In this document: one piece after another, positions 33,501 to 40,906 of the stretch
Numbering within the stretch: the first letter of the stretch is position 1
How the letters are laid out: the number at the start of each line of letters is the position of its first letter
DNA from: an uncultured Myxococcales bacterium
GTDB lineage: Bacteria > Myxococcota > Myxococcia > Myxococcales > Myxococcaceae
Direction of reading: 5' to 3'
Assembly (NCBI GenBank): GCA_937980205.1
Contig: CALJKW010000055.1
Location: forward strand, 620,001 to 684,000
Length of the DNA: 64,000 nucleotides
Position numbers and translations under genes: made by a program
The notes under the pieces: generated by a model
Seen by the model: only the letters and a program-made list of their open reading frames with translations
Told to the model about the DNA's origin: nothing
Database searches by the model: none

Positions 33501-34276
33501 GCATGGGCCTCGTCGCGGCGATCTTCGTCCCGCTCGAGCGCCGCTTCGCCCTCCACCCCGGGCGCAGGCTGCTGCGTGCCGGCTGGAAGACCGACACCGT
33601 GCACTTCTTCTTCAGCCACGGGCTCTCCGAGCTCGTCTCGGTCATCCCCATCGGCCTCGCCATCGCGCTGACCGACCCGCTCGTCAGCACGCGCCTCGAG
33701 GACCTCATCGCCGCGCAGCCGCGCGCGCTGCAACTGCTCGAGGCGCTCTTCATCGTCGAGCTCACCGGCTACTGGGCGCACCGCGCGATGCACGCGGTGC
33801 CGTTCCTCTGGCGCATCCACTCGGTGCACCACTCGTCGAGACAGCTCGACTGGCTGGCGGCGGTGCGCGTGCACCCGCTCGACCAGGTGCTGGGGCGCAC
33901 GCTCGGCTTCGTCGCGCTGCGGCTGCTCGGCTTCGGGCCGGCGATGACCGGCGGCGCGCTCGTCGTCGTCGTGCTGTGGGCCATCTTCCTGCACGCGAAC
34001 GTCCGCGTCCGCTTCCCGCGGCTCGAGCGCTTCCTCGCGACGCCGGCGTTCCATCACTGGCACCACGCGAACGACGCCGAGGCACGGCACTGCAACTTCG
34101 CCGGCCTCTTCCCGTTCGTCGACCGGCTGTTCGGCACGCTGCACCTGCCCAAAGACGCGTGGCCCCATAGCTACGGCACCGACGACGTCGTGCCCGATGG
34201 CTACCTCGGACAGCTCAGGCACCCGCTCGGCCCCGGCGCTCGGTCGTACGGAGCACCGGCGCGGCCCGCTTCGTGA
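33473..34276 (+). CDS. Fatty acid hydroxylase/sterol desaturase family protein
   Basis: The 267-residue membrane protein shows the diiron histidine clusters of the family: GYWAHRAMH, HSVHHSS and HHWHHAND, in the order expected, with hydrophobic segments before and between them. These enzymes oxidise lipid acyl chains, sterols or carotenoids at membranes; the substrate cannot be told. It begins within the end of mutY (28-nt overlap), so the two are likely co-transcribed. The last 30 residues lie in a degenerate inverted repeat. Confidence 0.85.
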   Translation: MGDLVGKLVGMGLVAAIFVPLERRFALHPGRRLLRAGWKTDTVHFFFSHGLSELVSVIPIGLAIALTDPLVSTRLEDLIAAQPRALQLLEALFIVELTGYWAHRAMHAVPFLWRIHSVHHSSRQLDWLAAVRVHPLDQVLGRTLGFVALRLLGFGPAMTGGALVVVVLWAIFLHANVRVRFPRLERFLATPAFHHWHHANDAEARHCNFAGLFPFVDRLFGTLHLPKDAWPHSYGTDDVVPDGYLGQLRHPLGPGARSYGAPARPAS

Positions 34277-34332
34277 CCTTCGCCCGAAGGAGCCCGCTCG
34301 CGCTCGCGCGCCGCCCCGTGCTCCTTCCGACC
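34241..34332. repeat. Imperfect inverted repeat across the end of the hydroxylase gene
   Basis: CGGTCGTACGGAGCACCGG at 34241-34259 is matched by the reverse complement of a segment ending at 34332 (CCGTGCTCCTTCCGACCG), with few mismatches. It spans the stop codon of the hydroxylase gene and faces the convergent gene at 34343. A structured transcription end is plausible. Confidence 0.4.
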
Positions 34333-34342
34333 GGGCGTGGGC

Positions 34343-35542
34343 TCAGAGCTTCACCGCCACCGTCGTCGAGCGGCCACCCTTCAGGGTGACCACCACGCGG
34401 GCGGTGACGCGCTCGAGCTGCTTCTCGGGCCCGAGCTCGAAGTCGAGCCCGGCTTCCGTCGCGTGCGACGGGCGGGCAACTTCGGGAGCGTCGGGAAGGA
34501 AGACTGCGGCTGCGGCGAGGGCTCCGTCGCGGCGCGGCTGAACGACGAGGTGGACGCGCTGAGACCTGCGGAAGAGAAGGACGCGGAACTCGTTGCGCTC
34601 TTCGATGACCTGCCCCGACCCGGAGGCGGAGGTTGCGGTGGAGCCTTGCCCTGCATCCCTCCGCAGCGGGCGGACATTGTCCGGGTGGGTGGGGGCGCCG
34701 CCGGTCAGCTCGAGGATGGCGCGCTCTCCCTCTTCCATCGCGGCGAGCGCGCGGGCGAACTCGGGGTTCGACTTCTTCTGCGACGTGATGATGGCGGCCT
34801 CGGCATCGGTCGCGAGGCCCAGGTCGTAGCGGAACAGCTCGTCGAAGCTCACCGCGCGCTTGCGCGGCTCGAGCACGTCTCTCGCGGCGTCGGCTTCGGC
34901 TCCGGTGAGCGCGGCGTCTTCTTCACCGAGCAGCTTCACCAGGTCGTCGTACTGCGCGTCACAGCGCGCACAGAACCACCACGCGCCGTCTCGACATTCG
35001 GAATCCAGGAGATCTCGTTCGGTGCGGCGCGAGGCATTCAGTGCCGTCAGAGCTGCCGCGAGGGACTTCGTCTGTGCATCGACTGCTTTGAGCGCGGCGG
35101 TCAGCCGCTGGTGCAGGGAGGTCGCGTCAGAGCGACCCAACATCGAGAGCCGGCCGAGGGCGTGTACGGCCGACTCGGCGCGATCTCGAGCGAGCAGGCC
35201 CTGCATCGCCCACGTCGTCCACGTGCTCGAGTCTTCGTCACTGTCGGGCAGCGCAGCCTCGACGGCCTCGTCGGCACAGCGCTGAAGTCGAGACTTGAGC
35301 TCGTCGACCGAGAGCCCGTCGGCAAACGACTGCAGCCCCTCGGCCGACAGCAGCGCGAGCGCCCCGTCGATGAGCCCGCCGTCACAGGGCACCGCTTGCT
35401 TTCTGCGGAGCAGATCTCCGGCTGCCTCGAGCACCCTCGCTGCGACGGGACCGGGGTCTCCCTTGCGTCCCTTGTTCTCGAGCTCGGCCTTGAGCGCCTC
35501 GAGCTCGTCTTTGCGCGACTGGTAACGGGCAATCGGATTCAT
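34343..35542 (-). CDS. Unknown protein coupled to an ECF sigma factor
   Basis: The start at 35542 (MNPIARYQSRKDELEALK) is fixed by AAGGAG 8 nt ahead and lies 2 nt after the sigma-factor stop. The 399-residue protein is mainly helical and acidic in its first two-thirds, with CxxC in WWFCARCDAQYDD near residue 195 as a possible zinc site, and ends in a strand-rich segment (ERVTARVVVTLKGGRSTTVAVKL). No signal peptide or membrane segment is seen, so it is not a classical membrane anti-sigma factor. I do not recognise the family. It may be a soluble regulator or effector of the sigma factor. Confidence 0.75.
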   Translation of the reverse strand: MNPIARYQSRKDELEALKAELENKGRKGDPGPVAARVLEAAGDLLRRKQAVPCDGGLIDGALALLSAEGLQSFADGLSVDELKSRLQRCADEAVEAALPDSDEDSSTWTTWAMQGLLARDRAESAVHALGRLSMLGRSDATSLHQRLTAALKAVDAQTKSLAAALTALNASRRTERDLLDSECRDGAWWFCARCDAQYDDLVKLLGEEDAALTGAEADAARDVLEPRKRAVSFDELFRYDLGLATDAEAAIITSQKKSNPEFARALAAMEEGERAILELTGGAPTHPDNVRPLRRDAGQGSTATSASGSGQVIEERNEFRVLLFRRSQRVHLVVQPRRDGALAAAAVFLPDAPEVARPSHATEAGLDFELGPEKQLERVTARVVVTLKGGRSTTVAVKL

Positions 35543-35544
35543 CT

Positions 35545-36198
35545 TCACTGCTCCTTCTTCCTCGCTTCGAGGAGGTAAAGCTTGAGCCACGCCTGCGCGC
35601 GACTGACGCGCTTGTAGGAGTTGGCGACGGTGATGTTGAGCAGCCGCGCGCACTCGGCGTGATCTTCCACGTCCTGGTGGTGGTACAGGTCCCAGGCGGC
35701 GGCTTCGTTGGGGTGCTCTGCTTTGAGCCGCCGGTAAGCGGCCCAGTACTCTTCCTGCGCTTCGCTCTTGTCTTCTTTGGCCTGCGACTCTTTGACCGCG
35801 CGGGCCGCCTCGTGCCGCGACACCTCGGGCACGTCTTCTTCGCTCTCGTAGCCCCGGTTGTCTTCGAGATCCTCGCGCTGACGACGGTACCGGTCGATCG
35901 CGCAGTGCTTCACGATGCGGAGGAAGAACGTCTTCGGCGAGGCCGCCTTACCGGGCACCTGCTCGGACACTCCGCGGAATTGTTCGAGGCCCCGCGACAT
36001 GAACTTCACGACGGCATCCTGGAAGATCTCGTCGGCGTCGTCGGGGGAGCCCCTCATGAAAGCTCCCTGGACCCGGCGAACGACCGTTGTGGAGGCGTCT
36101 CGCCAACGGCCGACGAGCTCGCCGAGCGGCCGGGTGAAGTCTTTGCCTTCAGTACGACTCTTGGAGATTTCGGCGAACAGCTCGTCGTCGGTGAGCAT
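35545..36198 (-). CDS. ECF-type RNA polymerase sigma factor
   Basis: The start at 36198 gives MLTDDELFAEISKSRTEG. The 217-residue protein has sigma region 2 (DADEIFQDAVVKFMSRGLEQF, then TFFLRIVKHCAIDRYRRQRED) and a region 4 helix-turn-helix near the C-terminus (HAECARLLNITVANSYKRVSRAQAWLK). An acidic linker of about 60 residues separates them, longer than usual for ECF factors. It is divergent from the membrane glycosyltransferase-like gene and coupled to a gene of unknown function. Confidence 0.85.
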   Translation of the reverse strand: MLTDDELFAEISKSRTEGKDFTRPLGELVGRWRDASTTVVRRVQGAFMRGSPDDADEIFQDAVVKFMSRGLEQFRGVSEQVPGKAASPKTFFLRIVKHCAIDRYRRQREDLEDNRGYESEEDVPEVSRHEAARAVKESQAKEDKSEAQEEYWAAYRRLKAEHPNEAAAWDLYHHQDVEDHAECARLLNITVANSYKRVSRAQAWLKLYLLEARKKEQ

Positions 36199-36245
36199 GG
36201 GCTGAAGGCTGGCACCATACACGTCGGCTGACGGAGGCCGCTTCA

Positions 36246-36265
36246 GATTCCTGACACGCGGAATC
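36246..36265. promoter_or_regulatory. Inverted repeat in a divergent intergenic region
   Basis: GATTCC and GGAATC form a 6-bp inverted repeat with an 8-nt spacer in the 85-bp gap between the sigma-factor gene and the divergent membrane-protein gene. It could be a regulator site or overlap the -35 of an autoregulated promoter. Support is symmetry and position only. Confidence 0.3.
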
Positions 36266-36283
36266 CTTGAGAAAAAGGGGGCC

Positions 36284-37774
36284 GTGAGTCGCTTTTTCGT
36301 CGCGGTGGCGGTCGCCGGGCTGACCGGGCTGGCCTGGGCCAAGCGGTACGCCCTCGACGAGTTCCAGTACAGCCACGCCGCCTGGCTGGTGGCGCAAGGA
36401 AAGGTCCCCCACCGCGACTTCTTCGAGTTCCACTTCGCCCTGCCGTACGAGGCCTTGAGCCTGCTCTGGTGGACCTCGGACCCCCAGGGCATCCGCTGGC
36501 TCCGGCTGGGCATGGTGGCCGTCGTCGCCCTGGCCGTCTGGGCGATGGCCCGGCTGAACCGGGATCATGGAGCGCTGGCGCCGCTGCTGGCGGTGACCGC
36601 CCCCGCGTTCGTGCTGCGCGGCATCGAGATTCGACCCGACCCGTTCGCGTTCGCGCTGTACCTGCTCGCCGTCGTCGCGTTCGCAGCCCGCCGCGCCGCG
36701 CTCTCGGGCGCCCTGCTCGGCCTCGCCGTGCTGAGCACGCAGAAGGTGCTGCTCTACGGAGCCCCGTTCCTCATCGTCCTCTTCCTCGAGCGGACGCACG
36801 CGCGCCGGTGGCTCGCCGGGCTCTGCGGCGTGCTCGCGGCGCAGGCGCTCTTCCTGCTCGCGACGGGCTCGGCCTCCGCGTGGTGGCAGCAGACCTGGGT
36901 CTTCGCGATCGAGCACGAGCGCGCATACCCGGGGTTCTCGGCCTGGCGCTACCTGGGGCCGGCGCTGAAGGAGCAGCCCGGGCTCTTCGTGCTGGCCTTC
37001 GCGGGGCTCGTGGTGACCTTCGTGCGGTGGAGACGCGAGCGCTCGAGCGTCGAGCTGCTGCTCATGCTCTCGCTGGGCACGACGCTCTTCTCGTTCTGCT
37101 TCGCGCGGGCGCCCTTCCCCTACGCGCTGGTGCCGTTCGCGGGAATGGCGGCGCTGTTCGCGGCGCGCACCGGTCGCGCCGGCGTGGTGCTCGGAGCGCT
37201 GGTCATCGCCCACGGCCTGTGGACGCTGCGCGGGACCGAGACCAACGCGCAGCAGCACGAGGTGCTCGCGAAGCTCGGCCGGCTGACGGTGCCGGCGGAT
37301 CCCGTCTGGGACTCGTCCGGCGGAGCCTCCGCGCGCCCGCACGTCGGCTTCCGCTTCTACACGAACGCGCTCATCCACCAGGCTGAGGCAAAAACGCTCG
37401 GCCCGCGCATCGCGTCCGAGATCCGCGCGGCCGGCTGCACCGCGGCGCTGCGCGACGTCCGCTTCCCATGGCTGCCCGACGACGCCCGGGCGTTCATCGA
37501 CTCCCACTTCCAGCCCTACGACGGAGACATCTGGCTCTGGGGCCAGCGCATCGAGGGCCGCGGCACGTTCGAAGCGGTGCGCACGGCGACGTACTTCGTC
37601 GAGCCGCCGGGGCCCGTCCGCATCGACGGAGAGCTCATCACCGCACCGACGTTCGTGCTGCAGCGCGGCCTGCACGACGTCGAGGGAGACGTCTTCGTGC
37701 TCTGGCTGCCCGCCAGCCGGGAGCGCTGGCGACCCGACTTCGACGCGAAGCCGGTGTTCTCGACCATGTTCTAG
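36284..37774 (+). CDS. Membrane glycosyltransferase-like protein (GT-C fold)
   Basis: The 496-residue protein starts at a GTG and has about ten hydrophobic segments in its first two-thirds. ALDEFQYSHAAWLVAQGKVPHRDFFEF early in the chain is the acidic first-loop motif of GT-C enzymes such as ArnT or protein O-mannosyltransferases, with the DE pair near residue 25 as the likely catalytic site; RPDPFAFALYLLAVV is also typical. The C-terminal 170 residues are soluble and probably periplasmic. It would transfer a sugar from a polyprenyl-phosphate donor; donor and acceptor are unknown. Confidence 0.7.
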   Translation: MSRFFVAVAVAGLTGLAWAKRYALDEFQYSHAAWLVAQGKVPHRDFFEFHFALPYEALSLLWWTSDPQGIRWLRLGMVAVVALAVWAMARLNRDHGALAPLLAVTAPAFVLRGIEIRPDPFAFALYLLAVVAFAARRAALSGALLGLAVLSTQKVLLYGAPFLIVLFLERTHARRWLAGLCGVLAAQALFLLATGSASAWWQQTWVFAIEHERAYPGFSAWRYLGPALKEQPGLFVLAFAGLVVTFVRWRRERSSVELLLMLSLGTTLFSFCFARAPFPYALVPFAGMAALFAARTGRAGVVLGALVIAHGLWTLRGTETNAQQHEVLAKLGRLTVPADPVWDSSGGASARPHVGFRFYTNALIHQAEAKTLGPRIASEIRAAGCTAALRDVRFPWLPDDARAFIDSHFQPYDGDIWLWGQRIEGRGTFEAVRTATYFVEPPGPVRIDGELITAPTFVLQRGLHDVEGDVFVLWLPASRERWRPDFDAKPVFSTMF

Positions 37775-37985
37775 ACGATGAGCCCGCGCGTCGGCGTTGC
37801 GTCAGGAAAGGCTCCGCCTCACGTCTCTGAAGGCATCGGGCGAACGCTGAAGCAGCTCGCCCCACTGGCTGAAGTACCCGGCCGCAGAGTCCCTACACGC
37901 GAACGAGACTACGGTCTTCGAAACTTGTGGATTCCGCACTCGGGTGCTCGAGCCAGTGCCCGGCCGAACAGGCCTTACACGCCAA

Positions 37986-38143
37986 CATCTTGGTTCGAAT
38001 CCAAGGTCCTCCACTCTGCCGCGCGTGCGTGGCTGCAAGCTCCGCTTGCAGCCTGAAGCAGGGCGACTCTGTCGCCCGTAATCGCGCGGCCAGAAATATG
38101 GGGGACTCGCTCAATGGTAGAGCACTCGTTTGCAAGACGAGCA
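37986..38143 (+). tRNA. Candidate circularly permuted tRNA, anticodon GCA
   Basis: The 3' half comes first: CTTGG (37989-37993), T-loop TTCGAAT (37994-38000), CCAAG (38001-38005), acceptor strand GTCCTCC (38006-38012) and A73 at 38013. After an 86-nt linker the 5' half follows: acceptor GGGGGAC (38100-38106), T8-C9, D stem GCTC/GAGC around D-loop AATGGTA, A26, anticodon stem CTCGT/ACGAG around TTGCAAG (38130-38136). Anticodon is GCA (Cys). The acceptor strands pair at all seven positions with one G-U at 3-70. Invariant bases T8, A14, G18-G19, A21, T33, T54, C56 and A58 are present. No T arm follows the 5' half, and no 5' half precedes the 3' half, so neither is a complete conventional tRNA. 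CCA is not encoded. The break lies in the variable loop. Confidence 0.65.
38014..38099 (+). other. Structured linker joining the two tRNA halves
   Basis: The linker between A73 and G1 folds as a three-way junction. An outer 8-bp stem (GCCGCGCG at 38018-38025 with CGCGCGGC at 38083-38090) encloses two perfect hairpins: GGCTGCAAGC/GCTTGCAGCC (10 bp, 38031-38053) and GGGCGAC/GTCGCCC (7 bp, 38061-38077). The linker is capped by the acceptor stem itself. In permuted tRNA genes such a linker is removed by the enzymes that make mature 5' and 3' ends. Confidence 0.6.
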
Positions 38144-38180
38144 TTTCGATTGGCTTGCTCACTCGGGCACTTCTTTCTTT

Positions 38181-38888
38181 ATGCAGCGCACCATCGTCAT
38201 CGGCGACCTGCACGGCTGCTTCGATGAAGCGGTCGCCCTGCTGAAGCAGCTGAAGGTCCAGGCCTCCGACCGCGTCATCTTCGCGGGAGACCTCGTCGAC
38301 CGCGGCCCGAAGCCCAAAGAGTGCGTCGAGCTCGCGATGCAGCACGAGGCCATCCTCGGCAACCACGAGGAGAAGCACCTGCAGCAGCGCAAGCGCGCGG
38401 CCGACAAGCTCACGCCGGATCATCTGAGAACGCGCGACGCGCTCGGCGATCGCCACTTCGAGTGGATGTCGAAGCTGCCGGTGATGATCCGCCTGCCCGA
38501 GGCGAACGCCGCGGTCGTTCACGCCGGCGCGTACCCCGAGCTGCCGCTCGAGGCGCAGGACCGGTACCACTTCCTCCACATCCAGAGCATCAAGCCGCCG
38601 GCGAAGAAGAGCTACTGGCCGTCGAAGGCGCCGGGAGATCACCTCTTCTGGACGAACTTCTGGAAAGGCCCCGAGCGGCTCATCTTCGGGCACTCGGTGC
38701 TGACGCAGCCGCTCGTCACCGAGCACGCGGTCGGCATCGACACCGGCGCAGTCTACGGCGGCGGCCTCACCGCGGTCGTGCTGCCCTCGTGGGAGCTCGT
38801 CACGGTTCCGACGCCCGACTACACGGGCGGGCGGAAGAAGGGCATCGCCCGCTACGTGCTTCACGGCGACGTCTGCGGGTTCAGCTGA
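38181..38888 (+). CDS. PPP-family metallophosphatase
   Basis: The 235-residue protein has the metal-binding motifs of the PPP superfamily: GDLHGCFDE (residues 8-16), GDLVDRG, GNHEEKH, VVHAGAYPEL and FGHSVL. These are typical of bacterial ApaH/PrpE-like phosphatases that act on dinucleoside polyphosphates or phosphoproteins. The ATG at 38181 follows a pyrimidine-rich stretch (TTCTTTCTTT) rather than a Shine-Dalgarno sequence. It lies 10 nt after the flanking helix of the tRNA-like locus. Confidence 0.9.
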   Translation: MQRTIVIGDLHGCFDEAVALLKQLKVQASDRVIFAGDLVDRGPKPKECVELAMQHEAILGNHEEKHLQQRKRAADKLTPDHLRTRDALGDRHFEWMSKLPVMIRLPEANAAVVHAGAYPELPLEAQDRYHFLHIQSIKPPAKKSYWPSKAPGDHLFWTNFWKGPERLIFGHSVLTQPLVTEHAVGIDTGAVYGGGLTAVVLPSWELVTVPTPDYTGGRKKGIARYVLHGDVCGFS

Positions 38889-38949
38889 GAGGCGCGCATC
38901 TTGCTGTCACGCCACGCGCCGCACCACCATCGCGGCAGTGAGGAGACAC

Positions 38950-39645
38950 ATGCGTGCGTTCGCGGTCATCTCGAGTGTCCTTTGTGCCGCAGCGGCCGCG
39001 GCTCAGCCGTGCGAGACCGTCACGACGATCGGCCCGGTGACGGTGAAGCGCACCCAGGGGGCGCTCGTGTACTCCGGCGGGCTCGCGATCGACGCCGACG
39101 GAGCTCCGAACGCGTACGAGCCCGACGGCAAGGGGCTCGATCACCTCGCCAACGCCGGCAAGCCGGGAAACTGGTGGGGCCTGGCGACGAAGAACGGCGA
39201 GCCCGTCGTCCAGGGAGCGTCGGACCCCTACCCCGGCTACTACGTGTCCACGACGGCGCTCGAGAACAAGCGGTACGCCACGACGGACCCGCGCCGCTAC
39301 GTCGACTCGGGGAAGGTGCCGTACGTGGTGCTGCCTCCGGCGCTGCTGAAGGAGGCGCGGCTCGGAGACTTCGCCGCGGTCATCAACGAGTCGAACGGGC
39401 GCGTCGCGTACGCGCAGGTCGCGGACATCGGCCCGAAGGACAAGCTCGGCGAGGGCTCCATCGCGCTCGCGGACGCGCTGGGCGTCAAGAGCGACCCGAA
39501 GCGCGGCGGCGCCCGCTCCGGCATCCGCTACGTCGTGTTCCCCAAGTCCGGCGACGGGAAGCCGCGGACGGTCGAGGAGATCGCCACCGAAGGCGCGCGG
39601 CTGCACGCGAGCGTGAGCGCCGACGCCTGCGTCAGCGGACGGTGA
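38950..39645 (+). CDS. Secreted GH75-like chitosanase
   Basis: The start at 38950 follows GAGGAG with 5-nt spacing and gives a signal peptide (MRAFAVISSVLCAAAAAAQP). The 231-residue protein resembles glycoside hydrolase family 75 chitosanases: GLAIDADGAPNAYEPDGKG, NWWGLAT, VPYVVLPPALL and the region AQVADIGPKDKLGEGSIALA, which holds an Asp and a Glu suited as catalytic acids. These enzymes cleave chitosan, which fits a predatory or saprophytic organism. It converges on the ABC1 kinase gene with a 14-nt overlap of the stops. Confidence 0.75.
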   Translation: MRAFAVISSVLCAAAAAAQPCETVTTIGPVTVKRTQGALVYSGGLAIDADGAPNAYEPDGKGLDHLANAGKPGNWWGLATKNGEPVVQGASDPYPGYYVSTTALENKRYATTDPRRYVDSGKVPYVVLPPALLKEARLGDFAAVINESNGRVAYAQVADIGPKDKLGEGSIALADALGVKSDPKRGGARSGIRYVVFPKSGDGKPRTVEEIATEGARLHASVSADACVSGR

Positions 39646-40906
39646 CCGCCGAAGCGCACAGCTCTTCCTCCAGCCCGGCCCAGTCCACGCGCGACCTCAA
39701 CTTCACGAGCTCGGAATGTAAGCCGAACCGGATGCGGAACAGGAACAGCAGCTTGGGCGGCAGCCGCATGCGCCCGACGGCGAGCTTGTCCTTCGCGATC
39801 TCCCTGAAGTCCAACGACATCCCCGACTCGACGACGTGCGGCCCGTTCACCAGCAGAGGCCCGAAGAACCCGCGCAGCAGTTGACGCGCCACGGTGAAGC
39901 CCTTCGCGTCGGGCTCGGCCGCGCCGAGCGCGCGCAGCGCCGCGCGAATCGCTGCCTCGTCGTCGGCGCGCACCGCGCGCGACAGCGACGCCAGCCCGCG
40001 CACGAGCGAGCGGTCGAACTCCCGCACGCACCCGAAGTCGAGCACGATCAGCGAGCCGTCCTCGCGGAACAGCAGGTTCCCGGGATGCGGGTCTCCGTTG
40101 AACAGCGCGTGCCGGTAGACCGAGCCCACGTAGAACTCGTACAGCGCCCTGCCCGCGCGATCTCTCGCGGCCTGCGACGCCGACGCCGCGAACCGCTCGA
40201 ACGTCATGCCGTCGACCCAGCTCGTCACCAGAACCCGATCGGTGCACCACCGCGAATGCACCTCGGGGATGGTGAGGTCCGGGTGACCGGCCCACAGCGC
40301 GCGGAAGCGCTGCTGGTTCCGCGCCTCGGCCACGTAGTCGCACTCGGACAGGAAGGTGTCGCGTGCCTCGGCGATGAACTCCTGCGCGTTCGGCATCAGC
40401 AGCGCCGGCAGCAGGGACGCGGTGCGCGCCGCCCGAAAGTCGGCCGAGATGGCTTCCTCGATGCCGGGGTGCCGCACCTTCACGGCGACCCGCGTCCCAT
40501 CCGGGAGCACCGCGCGGTGCACCTGGCCGACGGACGCCGTCGCCACCGGCTGCCGCTCGAGCGTCGGCAGCAGCTCGGGCGGTACCGCCTCCTCGATCTC
40601 CTCGAACGGGGTCGGCTGCGAATTCACCTGCAGCACCGCGAGCAGGCGCTTCGCCTCTTCGGGGAGGTCGGTGTCCAGGTAGCTCAGCACCTGGCCGGTC
40701 TTCATCGCGATGCCTTTGAGCTCTCCGAGCTGGACGGCGAGCTGCTCGAAGATGGCTTCGTCGCCGCGACCCGTCAGCCGCCCGAAGCCGAGCTTCAGCG
40801 CCGCCGAGGCCCCGCGCCGGGCGCGTCCGAGCGCCGTCGTGGGGAGCTTCGCCGCCGAGCCGATGCGCTTCTTCAGCCGCTCGAGCGGGTCGTCCCCGTC
40901 GCTCAC
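39632..40906 (-). CDS. ABC1/UbiB-family atypical kinase
   Basis: The GTG at 40906 overlaps the nadC stop (GTGA). The 424-residue protein carries the family motifs LGELKGIAMKTGQVLSYLD (KxGQ), ATASVGQVHRAVLPDGTRVAVKV (the Ala-rich loop and Lys), DGDPHPGN-type FNGDPHPGNLLF and IVLDFGCV. UbiB-like proteins are ATPases linked to isoprenoid lipid and quinone metabolism; members outside that role are common. No quinone genes are nearby. The gene is co-transcribed with nadC and valS. Confidence 0.9.
   Translation of the reverse strand: MSDGDDPLERLKKRIGSAAKLPTTALGRARRGASAALKLGFGRLTGRGDEAIFEQLAVQLGELKGIAMKTGQVLSYLDTDLPEEAKRLLAVLQVNSQPTPFEEIEEAVPPELLPTLERQPVATASVGQVHRAVLPDGTRVAVKVRHPGIEEAISADFRAARTASLLPALLMPNAQEFIAEARDTFLSECDYVAEARNQQRFRALWAGHPDLTIPEVHSRWCTDRVLVTSWVDGMTFERFAASASQAARDRAGRALYEFYVGSVYRHALFNGDPHPGNLLFREDGSLIVLDFGCVREFDRSLVRGLASLSRAVRADDEAAIRAALRALGAAEPDAKGFTVARQLLRGFFGPLLVNGPHVVESGMSLDFREIAKDKLAVGRMRLPPKLLFLFRIRFGLHSELVKLRSRVDWAGLEEELCASAVTVR

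Larger units (their letters stand above)
37955..38171 (+). other. Flanking helices enclosing the tRNA-like locus
   Basis: Within the 406-bp gene-free stretch 37775-38180, the flanks of the tRNA-like halves are complementary. AGTGCCCG at 37955-37962 pairs with CGGGCACT at 38164-38171, and GCCAA at 37981-37985 pairs with TTGGC at 38150-38154, directly outside the 3' half and the 5' half. The remaining upstream part (37775-37954) has no feature I can support. These helices would hold the open ends of the precursor together. Confidence 0.5.

Noticed and set aside
37775..37985. Conventional tRNA ending at 38013
   Set aside because: No 5' acceptor strand or D arm matching the 3' half lies in the preceding 90 nt; the CTTACAC loop there (37973-37979) has only three pairs in its stem.
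37986..38143. Two-piece (permuted) tmRNA
   Set aside because: The 5' half has a complete D arm and anticodon arm with a seven-base loop, which tmRNA lacks, and no tag-reading frame or pseudoknots are visible.
37955..38180. Group I intron origin for the split tRNA
   Set aside because: Only about 37 nt separate the 5' half from the next gene, and no P7/S-type core sequences are recognisable upstream, so a permuted group I intron is not supported.
38100..38180. Conventional tRNA starting at 38100
   Set aside because: No T arm or acceptor 3' strand follows the anticodon arm; the nearby TTCGATT has no stem.
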